Positions 20,989 to 31,951 of a stretch of 64,000 nt of DNA are shown one piece after another. Made by a program: the position numbers and the translations under genes. This DNA is from Alphaproteobacteria bacterium (GTDB taxonomy: Bacteria > Pseudomonadota > Alphaproteobacteria > UBA9219). The first letter of the stretch is position 1. Each line of letters begins with the position of its first letter. Under the pieces are notes generated by a model, which was not told where the DNA came from, did no database searches, and worked only from the letters and a program-made list of their open reading frames with translations. Where the stretch lies: NCBI GenBank assembly GCA_026225415.1, contig JAMFSS010000006.1:64001-128000 (forward strand), in the 5' to 3' direction.

Positions 20989-21756
20989 ATGCCAAAAATT
21001 ACGCTCGCCCCATCCAACCCTGAATCCGAATGGTTCGGCTTCCGCCGCGTCAATCCGCAAGACAAAGCCAGTATGGTCGGGCGTGTCTTTTCATCGGTCG
21101 CGGGCAATTACGATATCATGAATGACCTGATGTCAGGCGGGCTGCACCGTTTGTGGAAAGACACTTTGGTACGCCGCATGAACCCGCGCGCGGGACAAAA
21201 TTTATTGGATGTGGCGGGCGGCACCGGCGATGTCGCCCTGCGTTGCCATAAACGCACAAATGGCGAAGCCAAAATCACAGTCTGCGATATCAATCCCGCC
21301 ATGTTGAAACATGGTAAAGCCAAAGCGCTCGACCAGGGCGTAACCGATATCACATGGGTGACGGGCGACGCGGAAAACCTGCCCTTTGCCGATAGCAGCA
21401 TCGATACTTATTCCATCGCGTTCGGCCTTCGCAATGTCACCCGCATCGACCAAGCCCTGCGCGAAGCGGCACGTGTTCTGAAACCCGGCGGACGGTTCTT
21501 CTGTATGGAATTCAGCCCCGGCGTCACCCCGCGCCTGAAACCGCTTTATGAAGCCTATTGTGTTAATATCCTGCCGCTTATCGGCCAATTTATCGCCAAA
21601 GACCGCGATGCCTATCAATATCTGGCCGAAAGCATCCTGAAATTCCCGCCCCAAGCCGCCTTGGCCAAACGGATGGAACAAGCTGGCCTGGAGCGCGCCA
21701 AATGGACGGATTTAACGGGCGGAATCGCCGTTATTCATGAAGGCTGGCGTTTATAA
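20989..21756 (+). CDS. ubiE: demethylmenaquinone/ubiquinone methyltransferase
   Basis: LDVAGGTGDVALR, FGLRNVTRIDQALREAARVLKPGG motifs. Confidence 0.96.
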   Translation: MPKITLAPSNPESEWFGFRRVNPQDKASMVGRVFSSVAGNYDIMNDLMSGGLHRLWKDTLVRRMNPRAGQNLLDVAGGTGDVALRCHKRTNGEAKITVCDINPAMLKHGKAKALDQGVTDITWVTGDAENLPFADSSIDTYSIAFGLRNVTRIDQALREAARVLKPGGRFFCMEFSPGVTPRLKPLYEAYCVNILPLIGQFIAKDRDAYQYLAESILKFPPQAALAKRMEQAGLERAKWTDLTGGIAVIHEGWRL

Positions 21757-21833
21757 AGTCTTTTACATTTATTTTTACAGCTCTTTTCATCTTTCAAAGC
21801 TATAATGCCGGCATATTGATGAGACATTAAACA

Positions 21834-22289
21834 ATGAAATTGCCCAAAAGAACCTGCAGCCGGTTGCCCCCGCCCCGTTCACCGGCCATGGATATGCTTT
21901 TTGGCGTTATAAATCAGTATTTTGAGCCCGACACCCTGTATCAACCCCGTGTTTCGCCCGAACGCGAAGAGTGGGTGGTGAGCCAGTTTATGAGGCATGT
22001 TTTATTAGCCAAAAAATTTCAGAAAGACGGTTTTTCCTATCTGGATCTCAGCACGTTGGGCTTTGGCGCCTATGAAGCGACAAGACGCGCTGAAGGCGCG
22101 GATATTTACACCGTATCATTGGAATCATTAAATAAAATGATGGGTTTTCTTTTGGAAAAGGGTGGCAAGGAACCCTGTTTTTCTGTTCCCGAAGTGATGG
22201 GGCACAGCATGCGTGAATTTTTTGAAGAAACGGCAAAAACCCCACAAAAACCGCGCCCACACCCAAAAAACCGTGCTAAAAGCTTGTAA
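21834..22289 (+). CDS. hypothetical protein
   Basis: 151-aa ORF with no competing frame upstream of rpmI. Confidence 0.6.
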   Translation: MKLPKRTCSRLPPPRSPAMDMLFGVINQYFEPDTLYQPRVSPEREEWVVSQFMRHVLLAKKFQKDGFSYLDLSTLGFGAYEATRRAEGADIYTVSLESLNKMMGFLLEKGGKEPCFSVPEVMGHSMREFFEETAKTPQKPRPHPKNRAKSL

Positions 22290-22380
22290 TCTCCCCCTGA
22301 ACCCGCTATCAAACCCGCCTCGCGCGCCGAGGTCATTTGGACATACCCGGCCGCACTAACGACAACTAAAGGAAAATAAA

Positions 22381-22581
22381 ATGCCCAAAATGAAGACCCA
22401 CAGCGGAGCCAAGAAGCGTTTCCGCATCACCGGCAAAGGCAATGTCAAAGCCGGTGCATCCCATCGTCGCCACTTCATGCGCCGCCGTTCACAAAATATG
22501 AAGCGTACTTCGCGTTTAGGCTTGATCCTGTTCAAGACAGACGGCGAAAACATCATCAAGTATTTTCTTCCGAACGGCTAA
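22381..22581 (+). CDS. rpmI: 50S ribosomal protein L35
   Basis: MPKMKTHSGAKKRFRITGKG. Confidence 0.98.
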   Translation: MPKMKTHSGAKKRFRITGKGNVKAGASHRRHFMRRRSQNMKRTSRLGLILFKTDGENIIKYFLPNG

Positions 22582-22651
22582 CGCAACGCTGCAGTCACGG
22601 CTTGCGCCCTTTGGCGCAGAGTAGTCGCAGCATAAAAAAATGGAGTAAAAA

Positions 22652-23017
22652 ATGGCAAGAGTAAAACGGGGCGTAACCTCACACGCCCGTCACAAGGAAA
22701 TGGTCAAGCTGGGCAAAACCTATCGTGGTCGCGCCAGCACCAATTACCGCGTCGCAATTGAACTCGTCGAAAAGGCGTTGCGTTATGCCTATCGCGATCG
22801 CCGCGCTAAAAAGGGCGAATTCCGCGCTTTGTGGATTCAACGTATCAATGCGGGCGTGCGCGAACACGGCCTGACCTATGCGCGTTTCATCAATGGTTTA
22901 AAACTGGCGGGTATCGAACTGGACAGAAAGACATTGTCGAACCTGGCCGCCGAAGAACCTGCGGCGTTCAAATCTTTGGTCGATCAAGCCCAATCGGCTT
23001 TAAAAGCTAAAGCTTAA
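22652..23017 (+). CDS. rplT: 50S ribosomal protein L20
   Basis: [27 protein letters not shown]. Confidence 0.98.
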   Translation: MARVKRGVTSHARHKEMVKLGKTYRGRASTNYRVAIELVEKALRYAYRDRRAKKGEFRALWIQRINAGVREHGLTYARFINGLKLAGIELDRKTLSNLAAEEPAAFKSLVDQAQSALKAKA

Positions 23018-23030
23018 AAATTTTCGGATA

Positions 23031-23915
23031 CTATATTGTTGCGGCGGCGTGCATCTGCACCCGCCGCAATTTTATTTTCATGATTAGAGTCGCCACAGCC
23101 GTGATGGCTTTGCGCCAGAAGGTGGACAAAGTAATGCCACAGGCACGAAAAACCATTGCCACCACGCGTTCAATGTTACCGGCGCGATAAAGCGGATAAG
23201 CCCGCGCCATATAAGCCGATGTATAGGAAGCGCGGTCATAAACGGCATCCAATGGCGCATTGGCGGCATAATAGGCGAAAGCCAATTCATCATCTTCGGA
23301 TTCCTGAACGCGCCCCAACCCAATGGCCAGCCGTTTCAAACGCCCGATTTTTTCACGCGCGATATAAGTCTGTAAATGGCCAAAGAAGAGTTTGTAATGC
23401 CGTAATTCATCGGCGGTGATGCGTTGGCATAACGCCTTTAATACCGGCTCTTCGGTGGCATTGCCCATAACAGTGTAATAGGAACTGGTGCCCGTTTCGA
23501 CAATACAACGCGCGATCAATTCGCCCGCTTCCGACCCGCGGATGGAAGTTTTGGCATCGATATTAATGCGGTATCCGGCCTTGTAACGCGCCGATGCTGT
23601 CGCAAAATCAAACGCAGTGTCTGCACGCATGGCCCAGGCACCCAATGCTTCGCCATGTTGTTTTTCTTCCACGGCCCATTGGCGGATATCCTCACAAAAA
23701 CCTTCATCTTGCGAAAAAATATTGGCAAGATATGTGGCGTAATCCTCGGCATTATATTCGACCAAAGCCGCCGCCTTGACGATGGCCAACAGGTCAGGCG
23801 AAATTTTGTCGGCATCGAACGCTTGCCAGGGCAGATCACCGATCTGCCAGCTTTGATGCAATCCAGATTGAGAATATTTATCCATATTTTTAGCCTTAAT
23901 GGTTATAGCCGACAT
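23031..23915 (-). CDS. ferritin-like / diiron-carboxylate superfamily protein
   Basis: EEKQHGEAL and ADELRHYKLFF, i.e. ExxH-type motifs in a helical protein. Confidence 0.65.
   Translation of the reverse strand: MSAITIKAKNMDKYSQSGLHQSWQIGDLPWQAFDADKISPDLLAIVKAAALVEYNAEDYATYLANIFSQDEGFCEDIRQWAVEEKQHGEALGAWAMRADTAFDFATASARYKAGYRINIDAKTSIRGSEAGELIARCIVETGTSSYYTVMGNATEEPVLKALCQRITADELRHYKLFFGHLQTYIAREKIGRLKRLAIGLGRVQESEDDELAFAYYAANAPLDAVYDRASYTSAYMARAYPLYRAGNIERVVAMVFRACGITLSTFWRKAITAVATLIMKIKLRRVQMHAAATI
23039..23075. terminator. intrinsic terminator between convergent genes
   Basis: TTGCGGCGG ... CCGCCGCAA followed by TTTTATTTT. Confidence 0.75.
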
Positions 23916-24033
23916 TTAACATGGGAATTAGGGCAAAAAAAGGACTAAAAACGCTATCGCCGCTTGGCGGGGCTATATTGCCGATGTTATAAAGAGGCCG
24001 TAAATACTGGCCGTAAAATTGTGGGAAATAAAG

Positions 24034-25137
24034 ATGCGCGACGCCGCAAATCCTGTTGAAAATAATGATGAGCTTTCCGCTCTGAAATCCGAACTTGGCA
24101 CTGCCGTAGCATCGGCTGCGACCATCGCCGCGTTGGATGATATCCGCGTATCGGCTTTGGGCAAAAAAGGCCGCATAACGGATATGATGAAAACATTGGG
24201 CACCCTGTCGCCGGATGAACGCAAGGCACGTGGTGCTGCGTTGAATATCCTGAAAGACGACATCGCCTCCGTGATCGATGCGCGCCAGAAAATTTTATCC
24301 ACCGCCGCCTTGTCCGAAAAACTGGCGCGTGAAAATATCGACATCACCCTTTCGCCGCGCCCGCAAGCCGAAGGCCGCATCCACCCCATTTCGCAAACCA
24401 TCGATGAAATCATCACGATATTCGCGAGCATGGGTTTCGTGACCGCCAAAGGCCCCGATATCGAAAATGAATATTATAATTTCGAAGCGTTGAATTTGCC
24501 GTCGTCGCACCCTGCCCGCGACATGCAGGCGACCTTTTTCCTGCCCGAAGAAGCAGGCACGAAATACAAAACAGTGCTGCGTACACAAACATCGCCGGTG
24601 CAAATCCGCACGATGATGGAACAAAAACCACCCATCCGCATTATCGCACCCGGCCGCACCTATCGTTGCGATTACGACCAGACCCACACGCCCATGTTTC
24701 ATCAGGTCGAAGGCCTGGTGATCGACGAGCATTCCCATATGGGCCATTTAAAAGGTTGCTTGCTGGATTTCCTGCGCGAATTTTTTGGCATTGACGATCT
24801 GCCCATTCGTTTCCGCCCCTCCTATTTTCCTTTCACCGAACCCAGCGCCGAAATCGATATCGGCTGTAAACGCAGCGGCGGCGAACTCAAACTCGGCAAT
24901 TACGGTGACTGGCTGGAAATCGGCGGCAGCGGCATGGTGCATCCGAATGTGCTGCGCAATTGCGGCATCGACCCCGACAAATATCAGGGCTTCGCTTTCG
25001 GCATGGGCATCGAACGCATCGCCATGTTGAAATATGGCATCCCCGATCTGCGCACTTTCTTTGATGCCGATCTGCGCTGGCTGAAACATTATGGCTTTAT
25101 GCCGCTCGATATCCCCAATCCTGCGATGAAAGAATAA
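24034..25137 (+). CDS. pheS: phenylalanyl-tRNA synthetase alpha subunit
   Basis: SSHPARDMQATFF, RCDYDQTHTPMFHQVEGL and GFAFGMGIERIAMLKYGI motifs. Confidence 0.97.
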   Translation: MRDAANPVENNDELSALKSELGTAVASAATIAALDDIRVSALGKKGRITDMMKTLGTLSPDERKARGAALNILKDDIASVIDARQKILSTAALSEKLARENIDITLSPRPQAEGRIHPISQTIDEIITIFASMGFVTAKGPDIENEYYNFEALNLPSSHPARDMQATFFLPEEAGTKYKTVLRTQTSPVQIRTMMEQKPPIRIIAPGRTYRCDYDQTHTPMFHQVEGLVIDEHSHMGHLKGCLLDFLREFFGIDDLPIRFRPSYFPFTEPSAEIDIGCKRSGGELKLGNYGDWLEIGGSGMVHPNVLRNCGIDPDKYQGFAFGMGIERIAMLKYGIPDLRTFFDADLRWLKHYGFMPLDIPNPAMKE

Positions 25138-25141
25138 GACC

Positions 25142-27544
25142 ATGAAATTCTCTCTCTCCTGGCTTAAAACCCATCTTGACACCAACGCCTCTCTGGATGA
25201 AATCTGCGAACGTCTTACCGCGCTCGGCCTCGAAGTCGAAGGCGTGGAAGACCACGGCAAAAAACTCGCGCCCTTTATCATCGCGGAAATCACCGAAGCG
25301 ATCCAACATCCCAATGCCGACCGTTTGCGCGTGTGCAAGGTCAATACCGGCACAGAAACTCTCCAAGTCGTGTGCGGCGCACCGAATGCCCGTGCGGGCA
25401 TTAAGGTCGTGCTGGCGCGTCCCGGAGACACCATGCCCGACAGCGGCGAAGTGTTGAAAAAAGGCAAAATCCGTGATGTGGAATCGCAAGGCATGCTCTG
25501 TGCCGCCGATGAACTGTGTATCGGCAGCGATCATGAAGGCATTATTGAAATTGCCAGCGATGCGCCACTGGGCGGCAGTTTCGCAGCCTTTGCCGGTCAC
25601 AACGATGCGGTAATCGAAATCAACCTTACGCCCAACCGTCCCGATTGCGCGGGCATCCTGGGCATCGCCCGCGATTTGGCGGCATCCGGTATGGGCACAT
25701 TAAAATTGCCCAACACGACGCCGGTTACAGGTGTGGAAAACAGCCCGATTAAAATCGCGTTGGATTTTCCCGCAGGCGATAAATCATGCCCGCTCTTTGT
25801 CGGTCGCCTGATACGCAACATCAAAAACCAACCCAGCCCCGAATGGTTGCAACGCCGTTTGCTAAGCATCGGCCAGAAACCCATTTCCGCACTGGTCGAT
25901 ATCACCAATTTCCTGACCATTGATTGCAACCGCCCTTTGCACGTGTTTGACGCGAAAAAAATCAAAGGCAATTTGCGCGTTCGCCCTGCCAAGGGCGGCG
26001 AAACGCTCGCCGCGCTTAACGACAAAACCTACACGCTTGAACAAGGCATGACTGTCATCAGCGACGACACAGGCGTCCTGAGCCTTGGCGGCATTATGGG
26101 CGGCACATCATCGGCCTGCGGCGAAAACACCACGGATGTTTTTATCGAAGCCGCCTTTTTCGATCCCGTTCGCACCGCCCTGACGGGACGCGCGTTGCAA
26201 ATTAATTCCGATGCGCGTTACCGGTTTGAACGCGGCATTGACCCGGCCTTCACCGCGCCCGGCATCGAACTCGCCACCAAAATGATTTGGGAAATCTGCG
26301 GCGGCAAAGACAGCATTGTCGGCAAAATAGAAACCGCAGGCACCATTCCCGCGCCTGCTGCGCCCATAACGCTCAACATCAAAAAATGCCTGAAACATAC
26401 CGGTATTAATGTTTCGGTTGCCGAACAGGAAAAAATTCTGACCACGCTTGGTTTCTCCGTACAAAAATCCGGTGATGCCTTACAGGTTACCCAACCAACA
26501 TGGCGTCCCGATATCGCAGGTGCCGAAGATCTGGTCGAAGAAATCGTCCGCGTCAAAGGCTATGACCATCTGCCTGTCACTTCCCTCAACCGCCCTTCCG
26601 CCATTACGCAGTCGGCGATAACATTGGCCGATCTTCGTATCAGCAATGCCCGCCGCGCCTTGGCCAGCGCTGGCTTGATGGAGGCCGTCACCTGGTCATT
26701 CATGCCGTCCACAATCGCCGACCAATTCGGCGGCGTGAGCGCGGATATGCGTTTACTGAACCCGATCAGCAGCGATCTGGATGTCATGCGCCCGACCATT
26801 TTGGGCAATTTGATTCAGGCCGCCAAACGCAATGCCGATCGTGGTTTTGCCGATGCTTCACTTTTTGAAATTGGCCCCATCTTTAAAAACCAAACACCGC
26901 AAGGCCAATCGATTATCGCAACCGCCTTGCGCACCGGCCACACCCCGCGCCATTGGAACACCTCCACCCGCGCGGTCGATGCCTATGACGCCAAAGCCGA
27001 TGCCATCACCGCCTTGGCGGCTGCGGGCGCGCCAACAGCATCATTGCAAATAACAACCGATGCACCGGCGCATTATCACCCCGGCCGTTCCGGCGTGTTG
27101 CGCTTGGGCGCAGCCATTCTGGCAGTGTTTGGTGAAATCCACCCTTCCGCGCTAAACGCTTGCGATATAGCGGGTCCGGTTGTGGCGTGCGAAATTTATT
27201 TCGACGCCATCCCCGCACCACGCGCATCCAGTACCGCCAAAACTTTATTGAAACTGGAAACGCTGCAACCCGTGTCGCGCGATTTCGCCTTTGTCGTCGA
27301 TCGCGGCGTGACGGCGGCGAAACTGGTACAGGCGATTAAAGCCGCCGACAAAAACTTTATCCGCGACATCAATCTGTTCGATGTCTATGAAGGCGATAAA
27401 ATCGCGGCAGATAAAAAATCATTGGCGGTCAGCGTCACGCTGCAACCTTCCGATAAAAGCCTGACCGACGCCGACATCGAAGCCATCGCCACTAAAATCA
27501 CCGCCTCGGTCACAAAGGCAACAGGCGCAGTCTTACGCGGTTAA
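25142..27544 (+). CDS. pheT: phenylalanyl-tRNA synthetase beta subunit
   Basis: MKFSLSWLKTHLDT, EMAP-like tRNA-binding domain, FDX-ACB C-terminus. Confidence 0.97.
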   Translation: MKFSLSWLKTHLDTNASLDEICERLTALGLEVEGVEDHGKKLAPFIIAEITEAIQHPNADRLRVCKVNTGTETLQVVCGAPNARAGIKVVLARPGDTMPDSGEVLKKGKIRDVESQGMLCAADELCIGSDHEGIIEIASDAPLGGSFAAFAGHNDAVIEINLTPNRPDCAGILGIARDLAASGMGTLKLPNTTPVTGVENSPIKIALDFPAGDKSCPLFVGRLIRNIKNQPSPEWLQRRLLSIGQKPISALVDITNFLTIDCNRPLHVFDAKKIKGNLRVRPAKGGETLAALNDKTYTLEQGMTVISDDTGVLSLGGIMGGTSSACGENTTDVFIEAAFFDPVRTALTGRALQINSDARYRFERGIDPAFTAPGIELATKMIWEICGGKDSIVGKIETAGTIPAPAAPITLNIKKCLKHTGINVSVAEQEKILTTLGFSVQKSGDALQVTQPTWRPDIAGAEDLVEEIVRVKGYDHLPVTSLNRPSAITQSAITLADLRISNARRALASAGLMEAVTWSFMPSTIADQFGGVSADMRLLNPISSDLDVMRPTILGNLIQAAKRNADRGFADASLFEIGPIFKNQTPQGQSIIATALRTGHTPRHWNTSTRAVDAYDAKADAITALAAAGAPTASLQITTDAPAHYHPGRSGVLRLGAAILAVFGEIHPSALNACDIAGPVVACEIYFDAIPAPRASSTAKTLLKLETLQPVSRDFAFVVDRGVTAAKLVQAIKAADKNFIRDINLFDVYEGDKIAADKKSLAVSVTLQPSDKSLTDADIEAIATKITASVTKATGAVLRG

Positions 27545-27562
27545 AAACCAAACATCGCCCAT

Positions 27563-27589
27563 AAAAAACCCGCCTTCCGGCGGGTTTTT
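27563..27589. terminator. bidirectional intrinsic terminator
   Basis: AAAAACCCGCC-TTCC-GGCGGGTTTTT between convergent pheT and typA. Confidence 0.9.
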
Positions 27590-27590
27590 C

Positions 27591-29420
27591 TTACGCTTCT
27601 ACTTGTTTAGACATTCTTTTACGCATATTCGGATCCAGATAACGCTTACGCAAACGGATATTCTTCGGCGTCACTTCCACCAATTCGTCATCCGCAATAT
27701 ACGCAATGGCCTTTTCCAAAGTCATCGATATAGGCGGCGTCAGGCGCACGGCTTCATCCTTGGATGTCGTACGCATATTGGTCAATTGCTTGCCCTGCAT
27801 CACATTGATTTCCAAATCGTTGGATTTCGAATGTTCGCCGACAATCATGCCTTCATAGACTTTGATGCCGGGTGAAATCAGCATAGGGCCACGTTCTTCC
27901 AGCTTCCACATGGCATAGGCAACCGCTTCGCCCGCGCCATTCGAAATCAACACACCCGTACGGCGTCCCTGAACCGCGCCTTTATAAGGCGCATAGCCGT
28001 GGAACAAACGGTTCATCATGCCCGTACCACGCGTATCGGACAGAAATTCACCGTGATAGCCAATCAACCCGCGCGAAGGCGCGAGGAAGGTCAGTCGAAC
28101 CTTGCCACCGCCCGAAGGGCGCAAATCGGTCATTTCCGCTTTACGTTCCGACATTTTGTTTACAACCGTACCGGAATGGGCTTCATCGACGTCGATAACA
28201 ACTTCTTCGATAGGTTCCTGGCGTTGGCCATCGATCGTTTGGTACAAAACGCGCGGACGGCTGATCGACAATTCAAATCCTTCACGGCGCATGGTTTCAA
28301 TCAGGATGCCCAATTGCAATTCGCCGCGGCCCGCGACTTCAAACGCATCGGCGCCTGCGGTTTCGGTCACGCGGATGGCGACATTGGTTTCAACTTCGCG
28401 CATCAAGCGGTCACGAATAACGCGGCTGGTTACCTTATCGCCTTCGGTACCCGCCAGCGGCGAGTCATTGACCGAGAAAGTCATGCTGATGGTTGGCGGA
28501 TCGATAGGACGCGCGATAATCGGCGTGGTCACGGCAACATCGCACAACGTATCGGCAACGGTTGATTTGCTGAAACCCGCAATGGCAACAATATCGCCCG
28601 CTTCGGCTTCTTCCACCGGCACGCGTTCCAACCCACGGAAAGCCAGAATTTTGGTAATGCGGCCTTGTTCAATCATGACACCTTCGCGGGTCATGCCTTT
28701 AACGGGCATATTGATCTTGACCGTACCGGTTTGGATACGTCCCGTCAGCATGCGCCCCAGGAAAGCGTTGGCTTCCAGAAGCGTTGCCAACATGGTGAAG
28801 GGCGCCGTTACATCAACCTTTGGCGCAGCCACATGCTTGATAATCAAATCAAACAAAGGCGACAGGTCTTTGGGTTCGTCACCCATCTTTTCCACCGCCC
28901 AGCCATTACGGCCAGAGGCAAAAAGCGTTGGGAAGTCGAGCTGTTCTTCGGACGCATCAAGCGCCGCGAACAAATCGAATACTTCGTCATGCACCTGATG
29001 CGGACGCGCATCGGAACGGTCAATTTTATTGATAATAACCATCGGTTTCAAACCAAGCGCGAGCGCTTTGGAAACAACGAATTTGGTTTGCGGCAAAGGG
29101 CCTTCGGCGGCATCGCAAAGCAACACAACGCCATCGACCATCGACAAAATACGTTCGACTTCGCCGCCGAAATCGGCATGTCCTGGCGTATCGACGATAT
29201 TGATCCGGATATCGCCCATGTCTTTGCTGTGATACATGATCGATGTCATTTTGGCGAGAATGGTGATGCCGCGTTCGCGTTCCAGATCGTTGCTGTCCAT
29301 GGCGCGTTCCGCCACTTGTTGGTTTTCGCGGAAGGTGCCGGATTGTTTCAGCATTTGGTCGACAAGCGTGGTCTTACCGTGATCGACGTGGGCGATGATG
29401 GCGATATTACGAAGCTGCAT
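27591..29420 (-). CDS. typA: GTP-binding protein TypA/BipA
   Basis: [38 protein letters not shown]. Confidence 0.97.
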   Translation of the reverse strand: MQLRNIAIIAHVDHGKTTLVDQMLKQSGTFRENQQVAERAMDSNDLERERGITILAKMTSIMYHSKDMGDIRINIVDTPGHADFGGEVERILSMVDGVVLLCDAAEGPLPQTKFVVSKALALGLKPMVIINKIDRSDARPHQVHDEVFDLFAALDASEEQLDFPTLFASGRNGWAVEKMGDEPKDLSPLFDLIIKHVAAPKVDVTAPFTMLATLLEANAFLGRMLTGRIQTGTVKINMPVKGMTREGVMIEQGRITKILAFRGLERVPVEEAEAGDIVAIAGFSKSTVADTLCDVAVTTPIIARPIDPPTISMTFSVNDSPLAGTEGDKVTSRVIRDRLMREVETNVAIRVTETAGADAFEVAGRGELQLGILIETMRREGFELSISRPRVLYQTIDGQRQEPIEEVVIDVDEAHSGTVVNKMSERKAEMTDLRPSGGGKVRLTFLAPSRGLIGYHGEFLSDTRGTGMMNRLFHGYAPYKGAVQGRRTGVLISNGAGEAVAYAMWKLEERGPMLISPGIKVYEGMIVGEHSKSNDLEINVMQGKQLTNMRTTSKDEAVRLTPPISMTLEKAIAYIADDELVEVTPKNIRLRKRYLDPNMRKRMSKQVEA

Positions 29421-29520
29421 AGGTAATTCTTTCAAATGGGGAGGCACCCCAAATGGGCGCACAGTTTCCGCGCGCAGAAGTACGGGTTGCAGACGCTTTC
29501 GTCAATCTTTATCGGCAGAT

Positions 29521-30183
29521 TCAGCGCATATAAATATGCACGCCGCTTATCAACGCCCAACAACCCAAAGCCGCCAAAATCACGGCCGTAACACGGTTCA
29601 CGATTAAAATACGGCTTTCTGTGCAATGATGGCGCATGAGGCTGATACCGCCGGCCAGAAAAGCCCACCAGGCGGCAGAACCAATGAAAATGCCCGCCAC
29701 CAGAACATCGGCCTGAATCCGCGCGGTAATCGCCCCAAAAGTGGCCACAACGGCAAAAGTTCCAAACAATGTCAATGGGTTAGTTATCGTGATTAGAAAC
29801 CCGCTGAGGAAGGCGCGCAGACTGCCCATAAAAATCTTTTCCTGCGTCAAATTCAAAACTTTGTTAACAATTTCAAGGGGGTGTGGGGGCTTTGGGTGGT
29901 CATGCCAAGTGTGCCACGCGCTGGCCAACACAATCACCCCGCCCACCAACCGGATGGTACCCGCATAATGATGGATAAAATCCATAACCGCGCTGACACC
30001 CAACACGGTGATCGCGGCAAAAATCGCATCGGCCAGAGCCGCGCCCATACCTGTCGCCAGACCGTTAAGCATGCCTTTTTGTAAGGTGCGGCGGATACAC
30101 AGCAACCCCACAGGCCCCACGGGCGCGGCAATCACCACACCCAAAATCAAGCCACGATACAGAACACCGATTTCGCCTAACAA
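29521..30183 (-). CDS. LysE family translocator
   Basis: AAPVGPVGLLCIRRTLQKGMLNGLATGMGAALADAIF. Confidence 0.9.
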   Translation of the reverse strand: MLGEIGVLYRGLILGVVIAAPVGPVGLLCIRRTLQKGMLNGLATGMGAALADAIFAAITVLGVSAVMDFIHHYAGTIRLVGGVIVLASAWHTWHDHPKPPHPLEIVNKVLNLTQEKIFMGSLRAFLSGFLITITNPLTLFGTFAVVATFGAITARIQADVLVAGIFIGSAAWWAFLAGGISLMRHHCTESRILIVNRVTAVILAALGCWALISGVHIYMR

Positions 30184-30204
30184 ATTTTATACTCCACATG
30201 AACC

Positions 30205-30255
30205 GCGATCCCCTTGGATAAAAGCGCGAGCGCTTTTATCCAAGGGGTGAATCGC
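30205..30255. repeat. long perfect palindrome (18-bp arms, 2-nt spacer)
   Basis: CCCCTTGGATAAAAGCGC-GA-GCGCTTTTATCCAAGGGG at 30210-30247; extended by GCGAT/ATCGC after a 3-nt bulge. Confidence 0.9.
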
Positions 30256-30272
30256 CGGTCTAATCAAAAGTT

Positions 30273-30321
30273 AGAGCATTTACCCCAACCCATTTTATTT
30301 TAAGCAATCGGTAAATGCTCT
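30273..30321. repeat. inverted repeat, 12-bp perfect arms
   Basis: AGAGCATTTACC (30273-30284) / GGTAAATGCTCT (30310-30321). Confidence 0.88.
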
Positions 30322-30375
30322 CATTGCGGATAGCGTTTATGGCAAAGCCAACGCCATTAGGCAAGTTCGGGAAAT

Positions 30376-31767
30376 TTACGCCGCCGGAAGCACAACATTA
30401 CTGGCTTTTAATTCGTCGGCAAGTTGCGCCTTTAACCGCGCCAGACCTTCTTCGGTTTGCGATTCGGCGCGGGCAACCAACACGGCCTGCGTGTTCGATG
30501 CGCGCAACAACCACCACCCATCTTCGGTCAAAACGCGCACGCCGTCAGTATCGTTCACTTTGGCCTGTGCTTTTTGCAAACGCGCCTTCACCTCATCGAC
30601 CACCGCGAATTTACGCGCTTCGTCAATCGGGAAGCGCAATTCTGGCGTGTTAATGGTTTGCGGCAAATCATCGCGCCACGCGGCCAGCGATCTTCCGGAC
30701 GCGCTCAACAAAGACACCAAGCGCACGCCCGAATAAATCGCATCATCAAAACCATAATATTTATCGGCAAAGAAAATATGCCCCGACATTTCACCGGCCA
30801 AAGGCGAATTGGTTTCGGCCATTTTGACCTTGATCAAAGAATGTCCCGTCTTGCCCATCACTGGCTTGCCACCCAACGCCGCCACGCGGTCGAACAATAC
30901 TTGCGATGCCTTTACATCGGCAATAATCGCCGCACCCGGATGCGTTTTCAGCACTTCGCTGGCATAGATCGCCAGCAATTGGTCACCCGCCACAATGCGC
31001 CCCAACCCATCCACAGCGCCAATACGGTCAGCATCGCCGTCGAACGCAATACCCAGATCGGCTTTATGTTCCGCAACCGCTTTTTGCAAATCAATCAGAT
31101 TATGCGCCTCGGTCGGGTCGGGATGATGATTGGGGAAACGGCCATCAATATCGGCGAACAGCAAAATATGTTTGCCCGGTAATTTGGCGGTGAGTTTTTC
31201 AACCACTTCACCACCCGCGCCATTGCCGCAATCCCATACCACGGTCAAATCCTGCGTCCCCTGATAATCTTTCAACATCCGTTCAACATAGGTATCGCGA
31301 ATGTCGGAAGTCGAAACGGAACCGGTGCCGGAAACAAAATCATCCGCCGCAGCAATAGCGGCCAGTTTCTTAATCGCGTCGCCATAAATCGGCCCGCCAC
31401 CGGGCAGGTTTTTCGCCAGCAACATTTTAAAACCATTCTGGTCGGATGGATTATGCGAACCCGTCACCATAATGCCCGCATCGGCATGTGTGTGCGCGGC
31501 GGCGAAATACAACATGGGGCTGGGGCCCAAACCAATCCGTTCTACCTGCGCGCCGGTCGACAGCAATCCTTTGACCAGCTGTTCTTCAAAAGCGGGCGAA
31601 TGGGTACGCCCGTCATAACCAACCGCAATACGTTTACCGCCCGCACGCGCCACCATCGACCCGAACGCCTTGCCCAGCGCCAGCGCATCTTCGATATGCA
31701 GGCTTTTGCCGACAATGCCGCGAATGTCATATTCACGGATAATGGTGGGGTCGAAAATATGGGGCAT
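30376..31767 (-). CDS. phosphomannomutase/phosphoglucomutase
   Basis: [32 protein letters not shown] and GEMSGHIFF motifs. Confidence 0.95.
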   Translation of the reverse strand: MPHIFDPTIIREYDIRGIVGKSLHIEDALALGKAFGSMVARAGGKRIAVGYDGRTHSPAFEEQLVKGLLSTGAQVERIGLGPSPMLYFAAAHTHADAGIMVTGSHNPSDQNGFKMLLAKNLPGGGPIYGDAIKKLAAIAAADDFVSGTGSVSTSDIRDTYVERMLKDYQGTQDLTVVWDCGNGAGGEVVEKLTAKLPGKHILLFADIDGRFPNHHPDPTEAHNLIDLQKAVAEHKADLGIAFDGDADRIGAVDGLGRIVAGDQLLAIYASEVLKTHPGAAIIADVKASQVLFDRVAALGGKPVMGKTGHSLIKVKMAETNSPLAGEMSGHIFFADKYYGFDDAIYSGVRLVSLLSASGRSLAAWRDDLPQTINTPELRFPIDEARKFAVVDEVKARLQKAQAKVNDTDGVRVLTEDGWWLLRASNTQAVLVARAESQTEEGLARLKAQLADELKASNVVLPAA

Positions 31768-31951
31768 GGGGAAAGAGGGGGTTGGAGAAAAGGACGAGGG
31801 AAGAGCAAGGTAGGGGAAGAAGGGGGGAGAAGAAAGAGAGAAAATTATACAAAAAAGCCTCTTAATCTGCCCCCCTTAGCTCCCCTGTCCCCCTTTCCTC
31901 TCCCCCTTCTTTCGCCTTTTTCATGCCCCAAATCCATGTCATAAAAGCCGC

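Noticed and set aside
21834-22652. Absence of infC before rpmI-rplT
   Set aside because: infC is often unlinked in alphaproteobacteria, so not strong evidence of anything unusual.
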